Source: Kitasatospora aureofaciens
GTDB lineage: Bacteria; Actinomycetota; Actinomycetes; Streptomycetales; Streptomycetaceae
NCBI RefSeq assembly: GCF_019192735.1
Contig: NZ_JAHTKP010000034.1
Span: 1 to 64,000 of the forward strand
Direction of reading: 5' to 3'
Length of the DNA: 64,000 bases
A program made the translations under genes and the position numbers. Positions 34,429 to 42,149 of the stretch are shown in pieces (the first letter of the stretch is position 1; every line of letters begins with the position of its first letter). The notes under the pieces were generated by a model. That model did not search any database. It was not told the origin of the DNA and saw nothing but the letters and a program-made list of their open reading frames with translations.

Positions 34429-35580
34429 TCACACCTGCTGCGAGTAGGTGCGGCCCTTCCAGGCGGCCCCTCGGCCGCGCCAGTGCTGCACCGCCGAGTC
34501 CACCGTCATCAGCAGGTACATCGCCGCCGTGAACGGCAGCAGCAGCACCGCCGGAGCGGGCTGCCCGTAGTACCGCACCATCGGCAGGTACGTCCCCGCC
34601 ATCAGCGTCCAGGCCGCCCCGCCCACCGCCACCACCGTCGGCGCCCCCGCCGCCAGCCCGGCCACCGTTGCCGCCGGCGGCACCAGGTACACCAGCGTCA
34701 GCCCGAGCACCGTCCCGAGCAGCAGCAGCGGCGAATGCCGCAACTGCGCGTATGCGCTGCGCGACACCATCCGCCACAGCTGCTCCAGCCGCGGATACGG
34801 GCGGACGCTGTCCACCTCCCCGGCCAGGCCCAGCCACGTCCGCCCGCCCGACGCCTTCACCGCCCGGGCCAGCGACACGTCGTCGATCACCGCACCCCGG
34901 ATCGCGGCCACCCCGCCCGCCCGCTCCAGCGCCTCCCGCCGCACCAGCGAACAGCCGCCCGCCGCGGCCGCCGTCCGGCCGCCCGGGCGGTTGCTCCAAC
35001 GGAACGGGTACAGCTGCGCGAAGAAGTAGACGAACGCCGGCACGATCAGCCGCTCCCAGCCGGTCTCCACCCGCAGCCGGGCCATCTGCGACACCAGATC
35101 CAGCCCGTTGCTCTCCGCCGCCGCCACCAGCTCCGCCAGCGAATCCGGGCCGTGCGCGATGTCCGCGTCCGTCAGCAGCAGGTACTCCACGTCCGGACCG
35201 GCCAGCTCCACCCCGTGCCGCAGCGCCCACAGCTTGCCCGTCCAGCCCGGCGGCAGCGGGGGAGGCGTCGTGACCGTCAGCTCCAGCCCGTCCATCGTCC
35301 GCAGCTCCGCCGCCAGCGCGCCCGTGCCGTCCGAACTGTGGTCGTCCACCAGGATCACCCGGACCCGCCCCGGATACTTCTGCGCCAGCAGCGACGGCAG
35401 GCTCACCGGCAGCACCGGCGCCTCGTCCCGCGCCGGCACCACGATCGCCGCCTGCGGCCAGCGCACCGGCGGCCGGCGCGGCGGCAGTCGCACGTCGGTG
35501 CGCCAGAACAAGCCGTGGCAACACGCCAGCCAGAGCCAGACCAGCAGGGAGAACGCGGCGATCCACAGCAGGACGGTCAC
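34429..35580 (-). CDS. Glycosyltransferase family 2, HpnB-type membrane protein
   Basis: This 383-residue GT2 protein has an N-terminal membrane helix (about 3-25), the GT-A domain with AIVVPARDEAPVLPVSLPSLL, VDDHSSDGT and the DxD-like LLLTDADIAHG, and ends with three hydrophobic helices (about 285-365). Segments such as GWTGKLWAL and DDVSLARAVKASGGRTWLG resemble the hopene-associated HpnB family. No hopene synthesis genes lie in the window, so the link is only by similarity. The GTG at 35580 shares a 57-bp promoter region with the divergent racemase. Confidence 0.83.
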   Translation of the reverse strand: MTVLLWIAAFSLLVWLWLACCHGLFWRTDVRLPPRRPPVRWPQAAIVVPARDEAPVLPVSLPSLLAQKYPGRVRVILVDDHSSDGTGALAAELRTMDGLELTVTTPPPLPPGWTGKLWALRHGVELAGPDVEYLLLTDADIAHGPDSLAELVAAAESNGLDLVSQMARLRVETGWERLIVPAFVYFFAQLYPFRWSNRPGGRTAAAAGGCSLVRREALERAGGVAAIRGAVIDDVSLARAVKASGGRTWLGLAGEVDSVRPYPRLEQLWRMVSRSAYAQLRHSPLLLLGTVLGLTLVYLVPPAATVAGLAAGAPTVVAVGGAAWTLMAGTYLPMVRYYGQPAPAVLLLPFTAAMYLLMTVDSAVQHWRGRGAAWKGRTYSQQV

Positions 35581-35637
35581 CTCGGCAGTCTGCCGCAGAA
35601 CCGGCCCGGACGGGCGGATCGACTAAAGTCTTGCCCC

Positions 35638-36408
35638 GTGAAGATCGCACTGATGGACTCCGGAATCGGCCTGCTGGCCGCCGCCGCCGCGCTTCGGAAG
35701 CTGCGCCCGGACGTCGACCTGGTGCTCTCCTCCAACCCCGCCTCCATGCCGTGGGGGCCGCACACCCCCGAAGAGGTCACCGAGCTCGCCCTCGGCTGCG
35801 CCCGGGCCGCCGCCGCCCTCGAACCCGACGCGCTCGTGATCGCCTGCAACACGGCCTCCGTCCACGCGCTCGCCACCCTCCGGGCCGAACTCGAACCCGC
35901 GCTGCCCGTCATCGGCACCGTCCCGGCGATCAAGCCCGCCGCGGCCCTCGGCGGCCCGGTCGCCATCTGGGCGACCCCTGCCACCACGGGCAGCGCGTAC
36001 CAGCGCGGCCTGATCCGCGACTTCGGCGGCACGGCGGACGTCACCGAGGTGGCCTGCCCCGGCCTGGCGGACGCGATCGAGCACGGCGACGACGACGCCA
36101 TCACCGCGGCCATCGCGAACGCCGCCACCCGAACGCCCGCCGGCACGTCCGCGGTCGTCCTCGGCTGCACCCACTACGAACTCGTGGCGGACCGCATCCG
36201 AGCCGCCGTCGCCGCCACCGCGACCCCGGACCTCACCCTCCACGGCTCCGCCGACGCCGTCGCCGCCCAGGCCCTCCGCCGCATCGCCGACCACACCCCC
36301 ACCGGCACCGCCACCACCACCGTCCTCCACGCCGGCACCCCAGCGACCCTCCCGCCGGCCGCCACGTACTACCCCGAGTCGCAGTTCCTCCTGGCTCCCA
36401 CCCCCTGA
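35638..36408 (+). CDS. Aspartate/glutamate racemase family protein (MurI-like)
   Basis: This 256-residue protein has the MurI-like start ALMDSGIGLLAAAAALRKL and the two catalytic Cys motifs ALVIACNTASVHAL and AVVLGCTHYELV, set about 110 residues apart as in glutamate racemase. The MDSGIG start lacks the usual G-G-L, so it may not be the essential MurI; a substrate other than D-Glu is possible. TAAAGT (35624-35629) is 8 bp from the GTG at 35638. It converges on the deacetylase gene across the hairpin at 36420. Confidence 0.82.
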   Translation: MKIALMDSGIGLLAAAAALRKLRPDVDLVLSSNPASMPWGPHTPEEVTELALGCARAAAALEPDALVIACNTASVHALATLRAELEPALPVIGTVPAIKPAAALGGPVAIWATPATTGSAYQRGLIRDFGGTADVTEVACPGLADAIEHGDDDAITAAIANAATRTPAGTSAVVLGCTHYELVADRIRAAVAATATPDLTLHGSADAVAAQALRRIADHTPTGTATTTVLHAGTPATLPPAATYYPESQFLLAPTP

Positions 36409-36419
36409 TCGCTCGCACC

Positions 36420-36456
36420 AGAAGTCGGCAGGGCCGACTTCCTGCGCGTGGGGTGG
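36420..36456. repeat. Hairpin repeat, copy 2 (GAAGTCGGC arms), likely bidirectional terminator
   Basis: Arms GAAGTCGGC (36421-36429) and GCCGACTTC (36433-36441) flank a 3-nt loop, followed by CTGCGCGTGGGGTGGG. It lies between the convergent racemase and deacetylase genes. The arms and the downstream GTGGGGTGG tail match the element at 5049-5083. Confidence 0.65.
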
Positions 36457-36460
36457 GTTT

Positions 36461-37516
36461 TCAGGCCACTGGTTGGCGGCGCCAGCGGCGGTAGGCGGGT
36501 TCGAGGCCGGAGAGGATGGTGTCGAAGCGGCGGGTGCTGGTGGTGGAGTCGACCTGGAGGCGGCTGATCTGGAGGGGATGGGAGGGGAGGCGGGGGCCGA
36601 GGCGGTGGTCGGAGAGGAAGCCGAGGCGGTAGCCGAGCTCCTGCAGGACGGCCTCGGCGCGCGGGTCGTGGCCGCCGTCGGGGTAGGCGAAGGCGATGGG
36701 GGGTTCGCCGAGCCACTGGGTGAGGGCGTCGTGGGCGCCGGTGATCTCGGCGCGGACGGTGTCGTCGTCGCAGCGGCCCAGGCAGGGGTGCCCCTGGGTG
36801 TGGTTGCCGATGGCGACGCCGCCGTCGCGCAGGGCGCGGAGGTCGGCGGGGGTGAGCTGTTCCTGTGCGGGTGGCCGGCGGCCGGCGCTGACCCGGAGTT
36901 CGTGCAGGCTGCGCCGGCGGTCCGGGTCGGGCATGGCCTTGAGCCGGGGGAGCAGCTGGGAGGGGTGTCCGCAGTCGAGGGAGCGGGCGCGTCCGCCGTG
37001 TCGGGCGAGGAAGTCGGCCTCGTGCCACCAGAACGGCCGCTCGGTGCCGATGAGCTCGGAGATGACGAAGGCGGCGGCCGGGATGCCGCGGGCGTTGAGG
37101 GCGGGCAGGGCGTGGGTGAGCACGCTGCGGTCGGCGTCGTCGAAGGTGACGAGCACGCTGCGGGCGGGCAGCGGCCGCCGCTCGGTGACGGCCTGGAGGA
37201 CGGCGGCGAGCGAGACGGGGGTGGCGAGTCTTCGGAGCCGGTCGAGCTGGGCGCCGAAGGAGCTCGGGTCGGTGACGCCGTGGTACGCGAGGACGGCGAG
37301 CCGCTGGGCGGCGCGGGCCCGGAACACGGGCTGGACGGGGGCGAACCGCAGCCAGTCGACCCGCGCGTCCGGGCGATGGGCGTCGGCGGGCGCGCCGTGC
37401 CAGCCGCCGCCGTGCGGTTCGGCCGGACGGCCGACGACCGGCGACAGCGTGCGCACGCGCGCGACGGGTCGGGCGTGGACGGCGGTGATCGCCGTGGTGG
37501 ACTGGGACTGCGGCAC
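36461..37516 (-). CDS. Polysaccharide deacetylase (NodB homology, carbohydrate esterase 4)
   Basis: This 351-residue protein has the NodB domain signatures LVTFDDADRSVLTHALP (catalytic Asp and metal Asp near 124), the metal-binding pair GNHTQGHPCLG near 237, PIAFAYPDGGHD and the C-terminal Leu/His motif region PLQISRLQVD. It should remove N- or O-acetyl groups from a glycan with a divalent metal. The first 90 residues are low in hydrophobicity with no signal peptide. The GTG at 37516 follows GAGGGGGAACC, a strong ribosome site; a frame back to 37639 is open but less likely. Confidence 0.83.
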   Translation of the reverse strand: MPQSQSTTAITAVHARPVARVRTLSPVVGRPAEPHGGGWHGAPADAHRPDARVDWLRFAPVQPVFRARAAQRLAVLAYHGVTDPSSFGAQLDRLRRLATPVSLAAVLQAVTERRPLPARSVLVTFDDADRSVLTHALPALNARGIPAAAFVISELIGTERPFWWHEADFLARHGGRARSLDCGHPSQLLPRLKAMPDPDRRRSLHELRVSAGRRPPAQEQLTPADLRALRDGGVAIGNHTQGHPCLGRCDDDTVRAEITGAHDALTQWLGEPPIAFAYPDGGHDPRAEAVLQELGYRLGFLSDHRLGPRLPSHPLQISRLQVDSTTSTRRFDTILSGLEPAYRRWRRQPVA

Positions 37517-37845
37517 GGTTCCCCCTCGGTCGCCGAGCGGCGTGGCGGTACCGCCGGAGGACGGAGCCCGGCCTCCGACTCCAGGGGGCAGCGGCTCCGC
37601 CCCCTGGTGTATTCCGGTCCGCGACGGGGGGACGAACACCCGCGTCGAGGACGGCTCCTGGATCGCTCAATGTAGTGGAGACCGGTACGCCGCGTAGATG
37701 GTTGTACCGGGGGGCCGAGGATTTTTCGTGGACTGAATGTGCGCCGAATTTCACGTCGACTGGCAGTTGTACAGGTGGCGCAGGATGCCGAGGGGTTCAC
37801 TCCCTGCGGGCTGCCTCCGGCGCCCGCCCGGGGTACCTTGGGCTC
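37517..37845. other. Intergenic region, no gene seen
   Basis: This stretch holds the upstream region of the deacetylase and of the small membrane protein. A TACCTT box (37834-37839) lies six bases before the next ATG. Slightly AT-richer pieces occur near 37700-37760, with ATTTTTCGTGG. I found no convincing ORF. Confidence 0.5.
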
Positions 37846-38118
37846 ATGGCAGATGCGGACCGTGATCCCTTCCACCTGCACGGCGCGACCCGGATGGCCC
37901 GCGCCTGGAGCGGCGGTGCCCTGGTCACCCACCAGATTCCGCTGGCGGTGGTGGGCTTGGCCTGCCTGGCGCTGGGGATCGTCGTCGCGGTGATCGTTCC
38001 GGACAGTGACGGACCGGCCTGGGCGATGGCGGTGGCCGGCTGCCTGGCGGCCGGCGTCCTGCTGCTCGGCCGGATCGTCTTCGCGCTGCTGCGGTACCGC
38101 CGCCGCGCCGCGCTCTGA
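37846..38118 (+). CDS. Small membrane protein, two transmembrane helices
   Basis: This 90-residue protein has two hydrophobic helices (about 30-52 and 58-80) followed by a basic RYRRRA end. I do not recognise a family. TACCTT six bases upstream of the ATG suggests a leaderless mRNA. It lies between the deacetylase and a sugar-transferase gene, but no functional link is visible. Confidence 0.65.
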   Translation: MADADRDPFHLHGATRMARAWSGGALVTHQIPLAVVGLACLALGIVVAVIVPDSDGPAWAMAVAGCLAAGVLLLGRIVFALLRYRRRAAL

Positions 38119-38361
38119 AAGCTGCGCTCCGAAACCTGTTTGACAAGAACGCGGCAACTCGCGGGGCAAGAACTCGCAGGCACGTCCACGGCTGGAATTC
38201 GGCTGCTCCGGTAATCCCTTCCCCACTTCTTTCACCATTCCCGGGCGGCGCCTTCATGCCTCCCCATACTGTGAATGCGTTCTCGGGGAGGGGAAGCGAT
38301 GCGCGGCAGCGCCGGGGCGGTGGGCGGACATGTCTGAACCCGTCAGACGGGTGCCCGGGTC

Positions 38362-38898
38362 ATGAGGCGCGGCGTGGACCTCGCGGTCGCGGCCCTGGCG
38401 GGGATCGTCGCGGTGCCGCTGGCGTTGGCGATCGCCGTGCTGCTCCGCTGGACGGCGGACGGACCGGTGCTCCTGCGCCAGACCAGGACCGGCCGGCACG
38501 GCCGGGAGTTCCAGATCCTGCGCTTCCGCACCCGGCGGGACGGCCGCCTCGGGGTGCTGCTGCGCCGCACCGGCCTGGACGAGCTGCCGCGGCTGTGGAA
38601 CGTCGCCCGCGGCGAGATGGGGGTGATCGGGCCCCGGCCGGCCCGTCCGGATCAGGTGATCCGCTACCCCCGCCGCGAGCAGGACCGACTGGCCGTCCGC
38701 CCGGGCCTCACCGGCTGGGCCCAGCTCCAGGCCCGTCGGCCGCGCACCCGGCTGAGCCGGCCGGAGTGGGCCGAGCTCGATCTCTGGTACGTCGAGCACC
38801 GCTCGTTCGGGCTCGACCTGCGGATCCTCGGACTGACCGTCAAGGCGCTGCTGCGCCCCGGCGAAGGCTCCGCACGGCCCGCCCTTCCGCCTCGCTAG
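38362..38898 (+). CDS. Undecaprenyl-phosphate sugar-1-phosphate transferase (PglC/WcaJ type)
   Basis: This 178-residue short-form bacterial sugar transferase has one N-terminal membrane helix (about 5-27), then FRTRRDGRLG, LLRRTGLDELPRLWNVARGEMGVIGPRPARPDQV and GLTGWAQLQARR. The core pattern R-x-T-x-L-D-E-L-P followed by NV..G-x-M-x-x-I-G-P-R-P is clear. It should load a sugar-1-phosphate on undecaprenyl phosphate and start a surface glycan. The usual KFRTM is FRTRR here, so the donor specificity is open. It is 9 bp before the NUDIX gene. Confidence 0.85.
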   Translation: MRRGVDLAVAALAGIVAVPLALAIAVLLRWTADGPVLLRQTRTGRHGREFQILRFRTRRDGRLGVLLRRTGLDELPRLWNVARGEMGVIGPRPARPDQVIRYPRREQDRLAVRPGLTGWAQLQARRPRTRLSRPEWAELDLWYVEHRSFGLDLRILGLTVKALLRPGEGSARPALPPR

Positions 38899-38907
38899 GC
38901 TGCGGAC

Positions 38908-39396
38908 ATGGCCATTCCTGAGTTTCTCGCCGACCTCCGTTCCGTGGTGGGCAACCGCCCGCTCTGGCTGAGCGCCGTCGTCGCCGTCGTGCTGGACGAC
39001 CGCGACCGGGTGCTGCTCGGCAGGCGTGCCGACGACGGGCGCTGGGCGCCGGTGGGCGGCATCCTCGATCCCGGGGAGCAGCCGGCCGACGGCGTGGTGC
39101 GCGAGTGCCTGGAGGAGACGGGGGTGGTGGCGGTCCCCGAACTGCTCGCCTCGGTCACTGTCTCGCCGCAGGTGACGTACCCGAACGGCGACGTGTCGCA
39201 GTACCTGGTGCTGACCTTCCGCTGCCGGGCGATCGGCGGCGAGGCGCGCGTGAACGACGACGAGTCGCTGGAGGTCGGCTGGTTCACGCTGGACGCGCTG
39301 CCGCCGATGATCGAGACCGAGCACGAGCGGCTGCGGCACGCCCTGGAGTGCGAGGGCCCGGCGTTCTACTCCTGGGAGGGCAAGGAGCGCCCCTGA
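38908..39396 (+). CDS. NUDIX hydrolase
   Basis: This 162-residue protein has a complete NUDIX box (about 53-75): GGILDPGEQPADGVVREC and LEETGV, with the REC-LEE core binding metal. It should hydrolyse a nucleoside diphosphate linked to X. TAGGCT (38896-38901) is six bases before the ATG at 38908, so this gene likely has its own leaderless transcript despite following the sugar transferase closely. Confidence 0.87.
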   Translation: MAIPEFLADLRSVVGNRPLWLSAVVAVVLDDRDRVLLGRRADDGRWAPVGGILDPGEQPADGVVRECLEETGVVAVPELLASVTVSPQVTYPNGDVSQYLVLTFRCRAIGGEARVNDDESLEVGWFTLDALPPMIETEHERLRHALECEGPAFYSWEGKERP

Positions 39397-39430
39397 CCCA
39401 CTGCTTTCGGCCAACCCTCAGGCCTTGCCG

Positions 39431-39970
39431 TCAGCCCTTGTGCTGCCGGTAGGTCTCCTCGGCGGCGTCCAGGACGGCGGCGAGGTCGCCGCCGGCCGTC
39501 GCGGTCGCGACGGCCGCCACGGCGCCCTCGACGAACGGCGCGTTCGCGAAGCGGACCGGGAACGGCAGGCCGTGCTCGTCGGCGTCGGCGAGCAGGGCGC
39601 GGACGGTGGCGACCGCGCTGCCCAGGTCGGCCAGGACGACCACGCCGTGGCCCTGGTCGACCCGCCGGGTGGCGGCGGCGACCAGGACCGCGCTGATGCC
39701 CGGTCCGGTGACCGGGTCGCCCCCGGTGGCGGCGACCGGGGCGGGGGAGTCGGATCCGGTCAGCGCGAGCGCCAGGGCCCGGACGGCGGTGGCCAGTTCC
39801 TGGCTGTGCGAGACGAGGACGATCCCGACCCGGCCGTGCGCGGTCGGCCGGCCCGACGTGGGCCGGGGCAGCGGGGTGCGCGAGGGCGGGGTGCGGGGCG
39901 CCGGAGGGTGGGCCGAGGGGGCGTCGGAGATGGGGATGACGTCTGCGCGGGTGCCGTCCCGGCGGCTCAT
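39431..39970 (-). CDS. PTS EIIA-mannose-type protein, DhaM-like
   Basis: This 179-residue protein has a Pro-rich N-terminal tail (1-45) and then an EIIA-Man fold: VGIVLVSHSQELATAVRALA with the likely phosphorylated His, GISAVLVAAATRRVDQGHGVVVLADLGSAVATVRALL and NAPFVEGAVAA. DhaM receives phosphate from PEP via HPr and passes it to dihydroxyacetone kinase DhaL. No dhaK, dhaL or PTS genes lie in the window, so it is an orphan. The ATG at 39970 has AGGGAG upstream. Confidence 0.8.
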   Translation of the reverse strand: MSRRDGTRADVIPISDAPSAHPPAPRTPPSRTPLPRPTSGRPTAHGRVGIVLVSHSQELATAVRALALALTGSDSPAPVAATGGDPVTGPGISAVLVAAATRRVDQGHGVVVLADLGSAVATVRALLADADEHGLPFPVRFANAPFVEGAVAAVATATAGGDLAAVLDAAEETYRQHKG

Positions 39971-40221
39971 CGGCTGCTCCCTGCGGGCGGTTGGTCGGGG
40001 GCCCGTGCGTCGGGGACCCTCCGGGGCGGTCTGGGCCCACCTGGCGCGGGTGGGGTGTTCCACACTCTGGCAGCTGCCTGCAGCCCCCGCCGGGCGGGAC
40101 ACGCTCGACCGTTCCTCCGGCGGCGTCCGGCCGCGTCCGGGGGAGTCCTCCTCAACCCGCTGACCGGGGCGGGCGGGTGTGGCTAGGCTGGCCGGGAATG
40201 ACGTCGGGAGGAGACCGAACA

Positions 40222-40500
40222 GTGGCAGCGAACAGCGGGACTGACGTGGAGACGGCCGGTCGGGAGGTGGCCGGTCCGGGGCCGGAGTTGGCGCCGAACG
40301 GGAAGCCGAAGGTGGACTTCACCGGAGCGACGTGGCTGTGCAGCAGCCAGGGCGTCGGGGACGTCCAGATCGCGTTCGTCGACGGGTACATCGGGATGCG
40401 GGACGGCCGCCAGGAGGCCGGGCCGGTGCTGGTCTTCACGCCGGCCGAGTGGCGGGCCTTCGTGCTCGGTGCCCGGGACGGCGAGTTCGACCTCACCTGA
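40222..40500 (+). CDS. DUF397 domain protein
   Basis: This 92-residue protein ends with the DUF397 core: VDFTGATWLCSSQGVGD, YIGMRDGRQ and VLVFTPAEWRAFVLGARDGEFD. DUF397 proteins are abundant in streptomycetes, usually beside an XRE-family regulator, and act in development. Here no XRE gene is adjacent. The GTG at 40222 has GGGAGGAG about nine bases upstream; the ATG at 40198 with a TAGGCT box (40184-40189) would be a leaderless alternative adding eight residues. Confidence 0.82.
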   Translation: MAANSGTDVETAGREVAGPGPELAPNGKPKVDFTGATWLCSSQGVGDVQIAFVDGYIGMRDGRQEAGPVLVFTPAEWRAFVLGARDGEFDLT

Positions 40501-40556
40501 CCCCGGTGGGGCCCCGGTAGGACGCGGGAAAGACCCGTCAGGACTGCGGGAGAGCC

Positions 40557-40590
40557 GTGGGGCGGGCCTCGGACATGAGGCTCGCCCCAC
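40557..40590 (+). terminator. Hairpin terminator after the DUF397 gene
   Basis: Arms GTGGGGCGGGCCTC (40557-40570) and GAGGCTCGCCCCAC (40577-40590), 13 of 14 paired, flank a 6-nt loop, 56 bp past the stop. Confidence 0.75.
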
Positions 40591-41283
40591 CGGTGTTCCG
40601 CAGCCGTTTCCGCAGCTGTTCGAGGGTGATTTCGGCCTCGAACAGCACAACTGATGATCTATTGATCGTGCCTCGTCAGAATTTCTGTTGACTGTTAGAC
40701 AAACGCAGCTCAGAGTATGAGCACAGGCAGACGCCGTGCCCACCGCCCCCACGCGGCCAGACACGGCGCCTGCTGTGCGGCCCGGCAGTGCTGCCAGGCC
40801 ATCCTCCCAGGAATCCCCTGCGCACCGGGGTGCGTCGGCCGGTCCCGGCCCACGAGGGGCCGGCAGTCGCCGGGAGGCTGGCGCCGGGACCGAGAGCGAC
40901 TCGGACACGGCACCGTTTGCTCGGGACCCGCACGCCCCCACGCGGCGGCGTCCCGAGCAGATCCACGGGAGCGACGGGCCGGGGCCCCGCGGATCTGGCT
41001 CTTGTGGTGCATGGAACTGTTGGCTTGTGTGCTGTGCTGTGTGCGACGACGAAGCTGGGTGCTCGGCAGTTCGGCACGACAAGTGCACAGTGAGGGATAC
41101 GCGTGTAGGGCCGCGTTGCGACGTGCCGTCCCCCCGGAGGGTGAAACCCAGAACGGCTGTCGTGCAGAACCGAACGTAGCCCGGACGGTTGCTCAGAGTC
41201 AACATTGGTCTCTGAGCGTGGATCTCCCGCCGGTGCCCCACCCACCCCGCGAGCGCGGTGTGCTGGGCACGTACGATGTTCCC
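40591..41283. other. Long intergenic region with hairpins, no confident gene
   Basis: This stretch of nearly 700 bp has frames on both strands, but none shows convincing codon bias or recognisable motifs. A perfect 11-bp inverted repeat, GCTGTTCGAGG/CCTCGAACAGC (40615-40625, 40636-40646), is followed by an AT-richer stretch with TTGACT (40688-40693). A second repeat, GCTCAGAG-N11-CTCTGAGC (41191-41217), lies 66 bp before the next gene. A TACGAT box (41272-41277) is six bases from the next ATG. An RNA gene or unannotated peptide is possible. Confidence 0.5.
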
Positions 41284-41778
41284 ATGTCTTTTCTCCGCCG
41301 TCGCTCCGGACAGCCCGCCGGCCCGGACTTCGACGTGCTCGCGATGGACCCGGGCGACTGGCCCGGCGACTTCGGTGCGGCCATGATGACCGGCCCGGAC
41401 GGCTCCTGCCAGGGGATTTTCCTGCGCTACGACCTGTTCGGCGGCAGAGGCCCGGCGATGTTCATCGGCAACCTCCCCGAGGGCTCGCCCGCCCGGGAGA
41501 CCGGCGACGAGGTGCCCTTCGAGGTGCGGCAGCTGCTCGCGGCGCTGGAGAACGACGAGCCGGTCGAGTTCGTCTCGGCCGAGGATTTCCCGGTGATGCT
41601 CGGGGACGACCTGCTGATCGTGAAGAAGGTCAAGGTCAGCGAGGAGCGCGTGTTCTGCGCCCAGTTCGGCCGCAGCGACGGCGTCCAGGTCACCATCGCG
41701 TCCTGGGACCGGCCGATTTCGGACGACTTGTATCAGCTCCTGAAGCCGCTCCCCGCGGACATGTTCCAGCAGGGCTGA
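41284..41778 (+). CDS. Conserved hypothetical protein
   Basis: This 164-residue acidic soluble protein has PDFDVLAMDPGDWPGDFGAAM, FEVRQLLAALENDEPVEFVSAEDFP, and a C-terminal half with VTIASWDRPISDDLY. I do not recognise the family; no membrane helix or signal peptide is seen. Its clean codon bias and TACGAT promoter box six bases before the ATG (leaderless) support a real gene. It has no obvious operon partner. Confidence 0.7.
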   Translation: MSFLRRRSGQPAGPDFDVLAMDPGDWPGDFGAAMMTGPDGSCQGIFLRYDLFGGRGPAMFIGNLPEGSPARETGDEVPFEVRQLLAALENDEPVEFVSAEDFPVMLGDDLLIVKKVKVSEERVFCAQFGRSDGVQVTIASWDRPISDDLYQLLKPLPADMFQQG

Positions 41779-41867
41779 AAACCGCCCCGCCGGTAGACCT
41801 CCCAGCCGGCTGACCGCACTGCCGTCGAACCGCCCCGCCGGCCGCCGTTCCGCGGACAGGCCACTGC

Positions 41868-41897
41868 TTGACGGGCTCGATCATCGGTTCGTACAGT
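41868..41897 (+). promoter_or_regulatory. Consensus promoter of the leader peptide
   Basis: TTGACG (41868-41873) and TACAGT (41892-41897) are 18 bp apart. The -10 box ends seven bases before the leader-peptide ATG at 41905, so transcription probably starts at or next to that codon. Confidence 0.75.
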
Positions 41898-41904
41898 CGC
41901 GACC

Positions 41905-41988
41905 ATGTCGTGCCGTCTCCCGCTGCTGACCCGCCGCAGCTATCTGGACCTGCGGCGCACCGCCAGCGCGGCGTGTCCGGGCCGCTGA
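41905..41988 (+). CDS. Cysteine-type leader peptide upstream of acyl-CoA-dehydrogenase-like gene
   Basis: A 27-codon ORF starts MSCRLPLLTRRSYLDLRR, then TASAACPGR and TGA. It fits the actinobacterial putative leader peptide pattern [LT]RR-x-x-[IV/L]DL-x-R-x-[AS]SAxC, which is found ahead of sulfur-assimilation genes and is thought to stall ribosomes at a Cys codon when cysteine is scarce. Two Cys codons are present (TGC and TGT). A consensus promoter lies directly upstream. The following 160 bp hold GC-rich inverted segments before the ribosome site GGAGG of the next gene. The frame was too short for standard gene finding. Confidence 0.75.
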   Translation: MSCRLPLLTRRSYLDLRRTASAACPGR

Positions 41989-42149
41989 ACGGCGGCGGGC
42001 GCCCGGCCGAGCGGTCGGCGCCGATCCGGGGGCGGACCGTGCACTGAGCCGGGCACCGACCTCCGGGGCCGCCGACCGCCACCGCGTGCCCGCCCGGCGG
42101 GCCGCCCGCAGTTGCCGAGCCCCTGCTGCCGCCCGGAGGCACCCGCACC

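Noticed and set aside
33682..36408. A 908-aa plus-strand frame ending in the racemase
   Set aside because: Only the last 256 residues are a real protein; the upstream part is antisense to the methyltransferase and HpnB-type genes.
40717..41245. Overlapping frames encoding Arg/Cys-rich proteins in the intergenic region
   Set aside because: No consistent codon bias, no motif and Cys/Trp-rich composition typical of noncoding frames.
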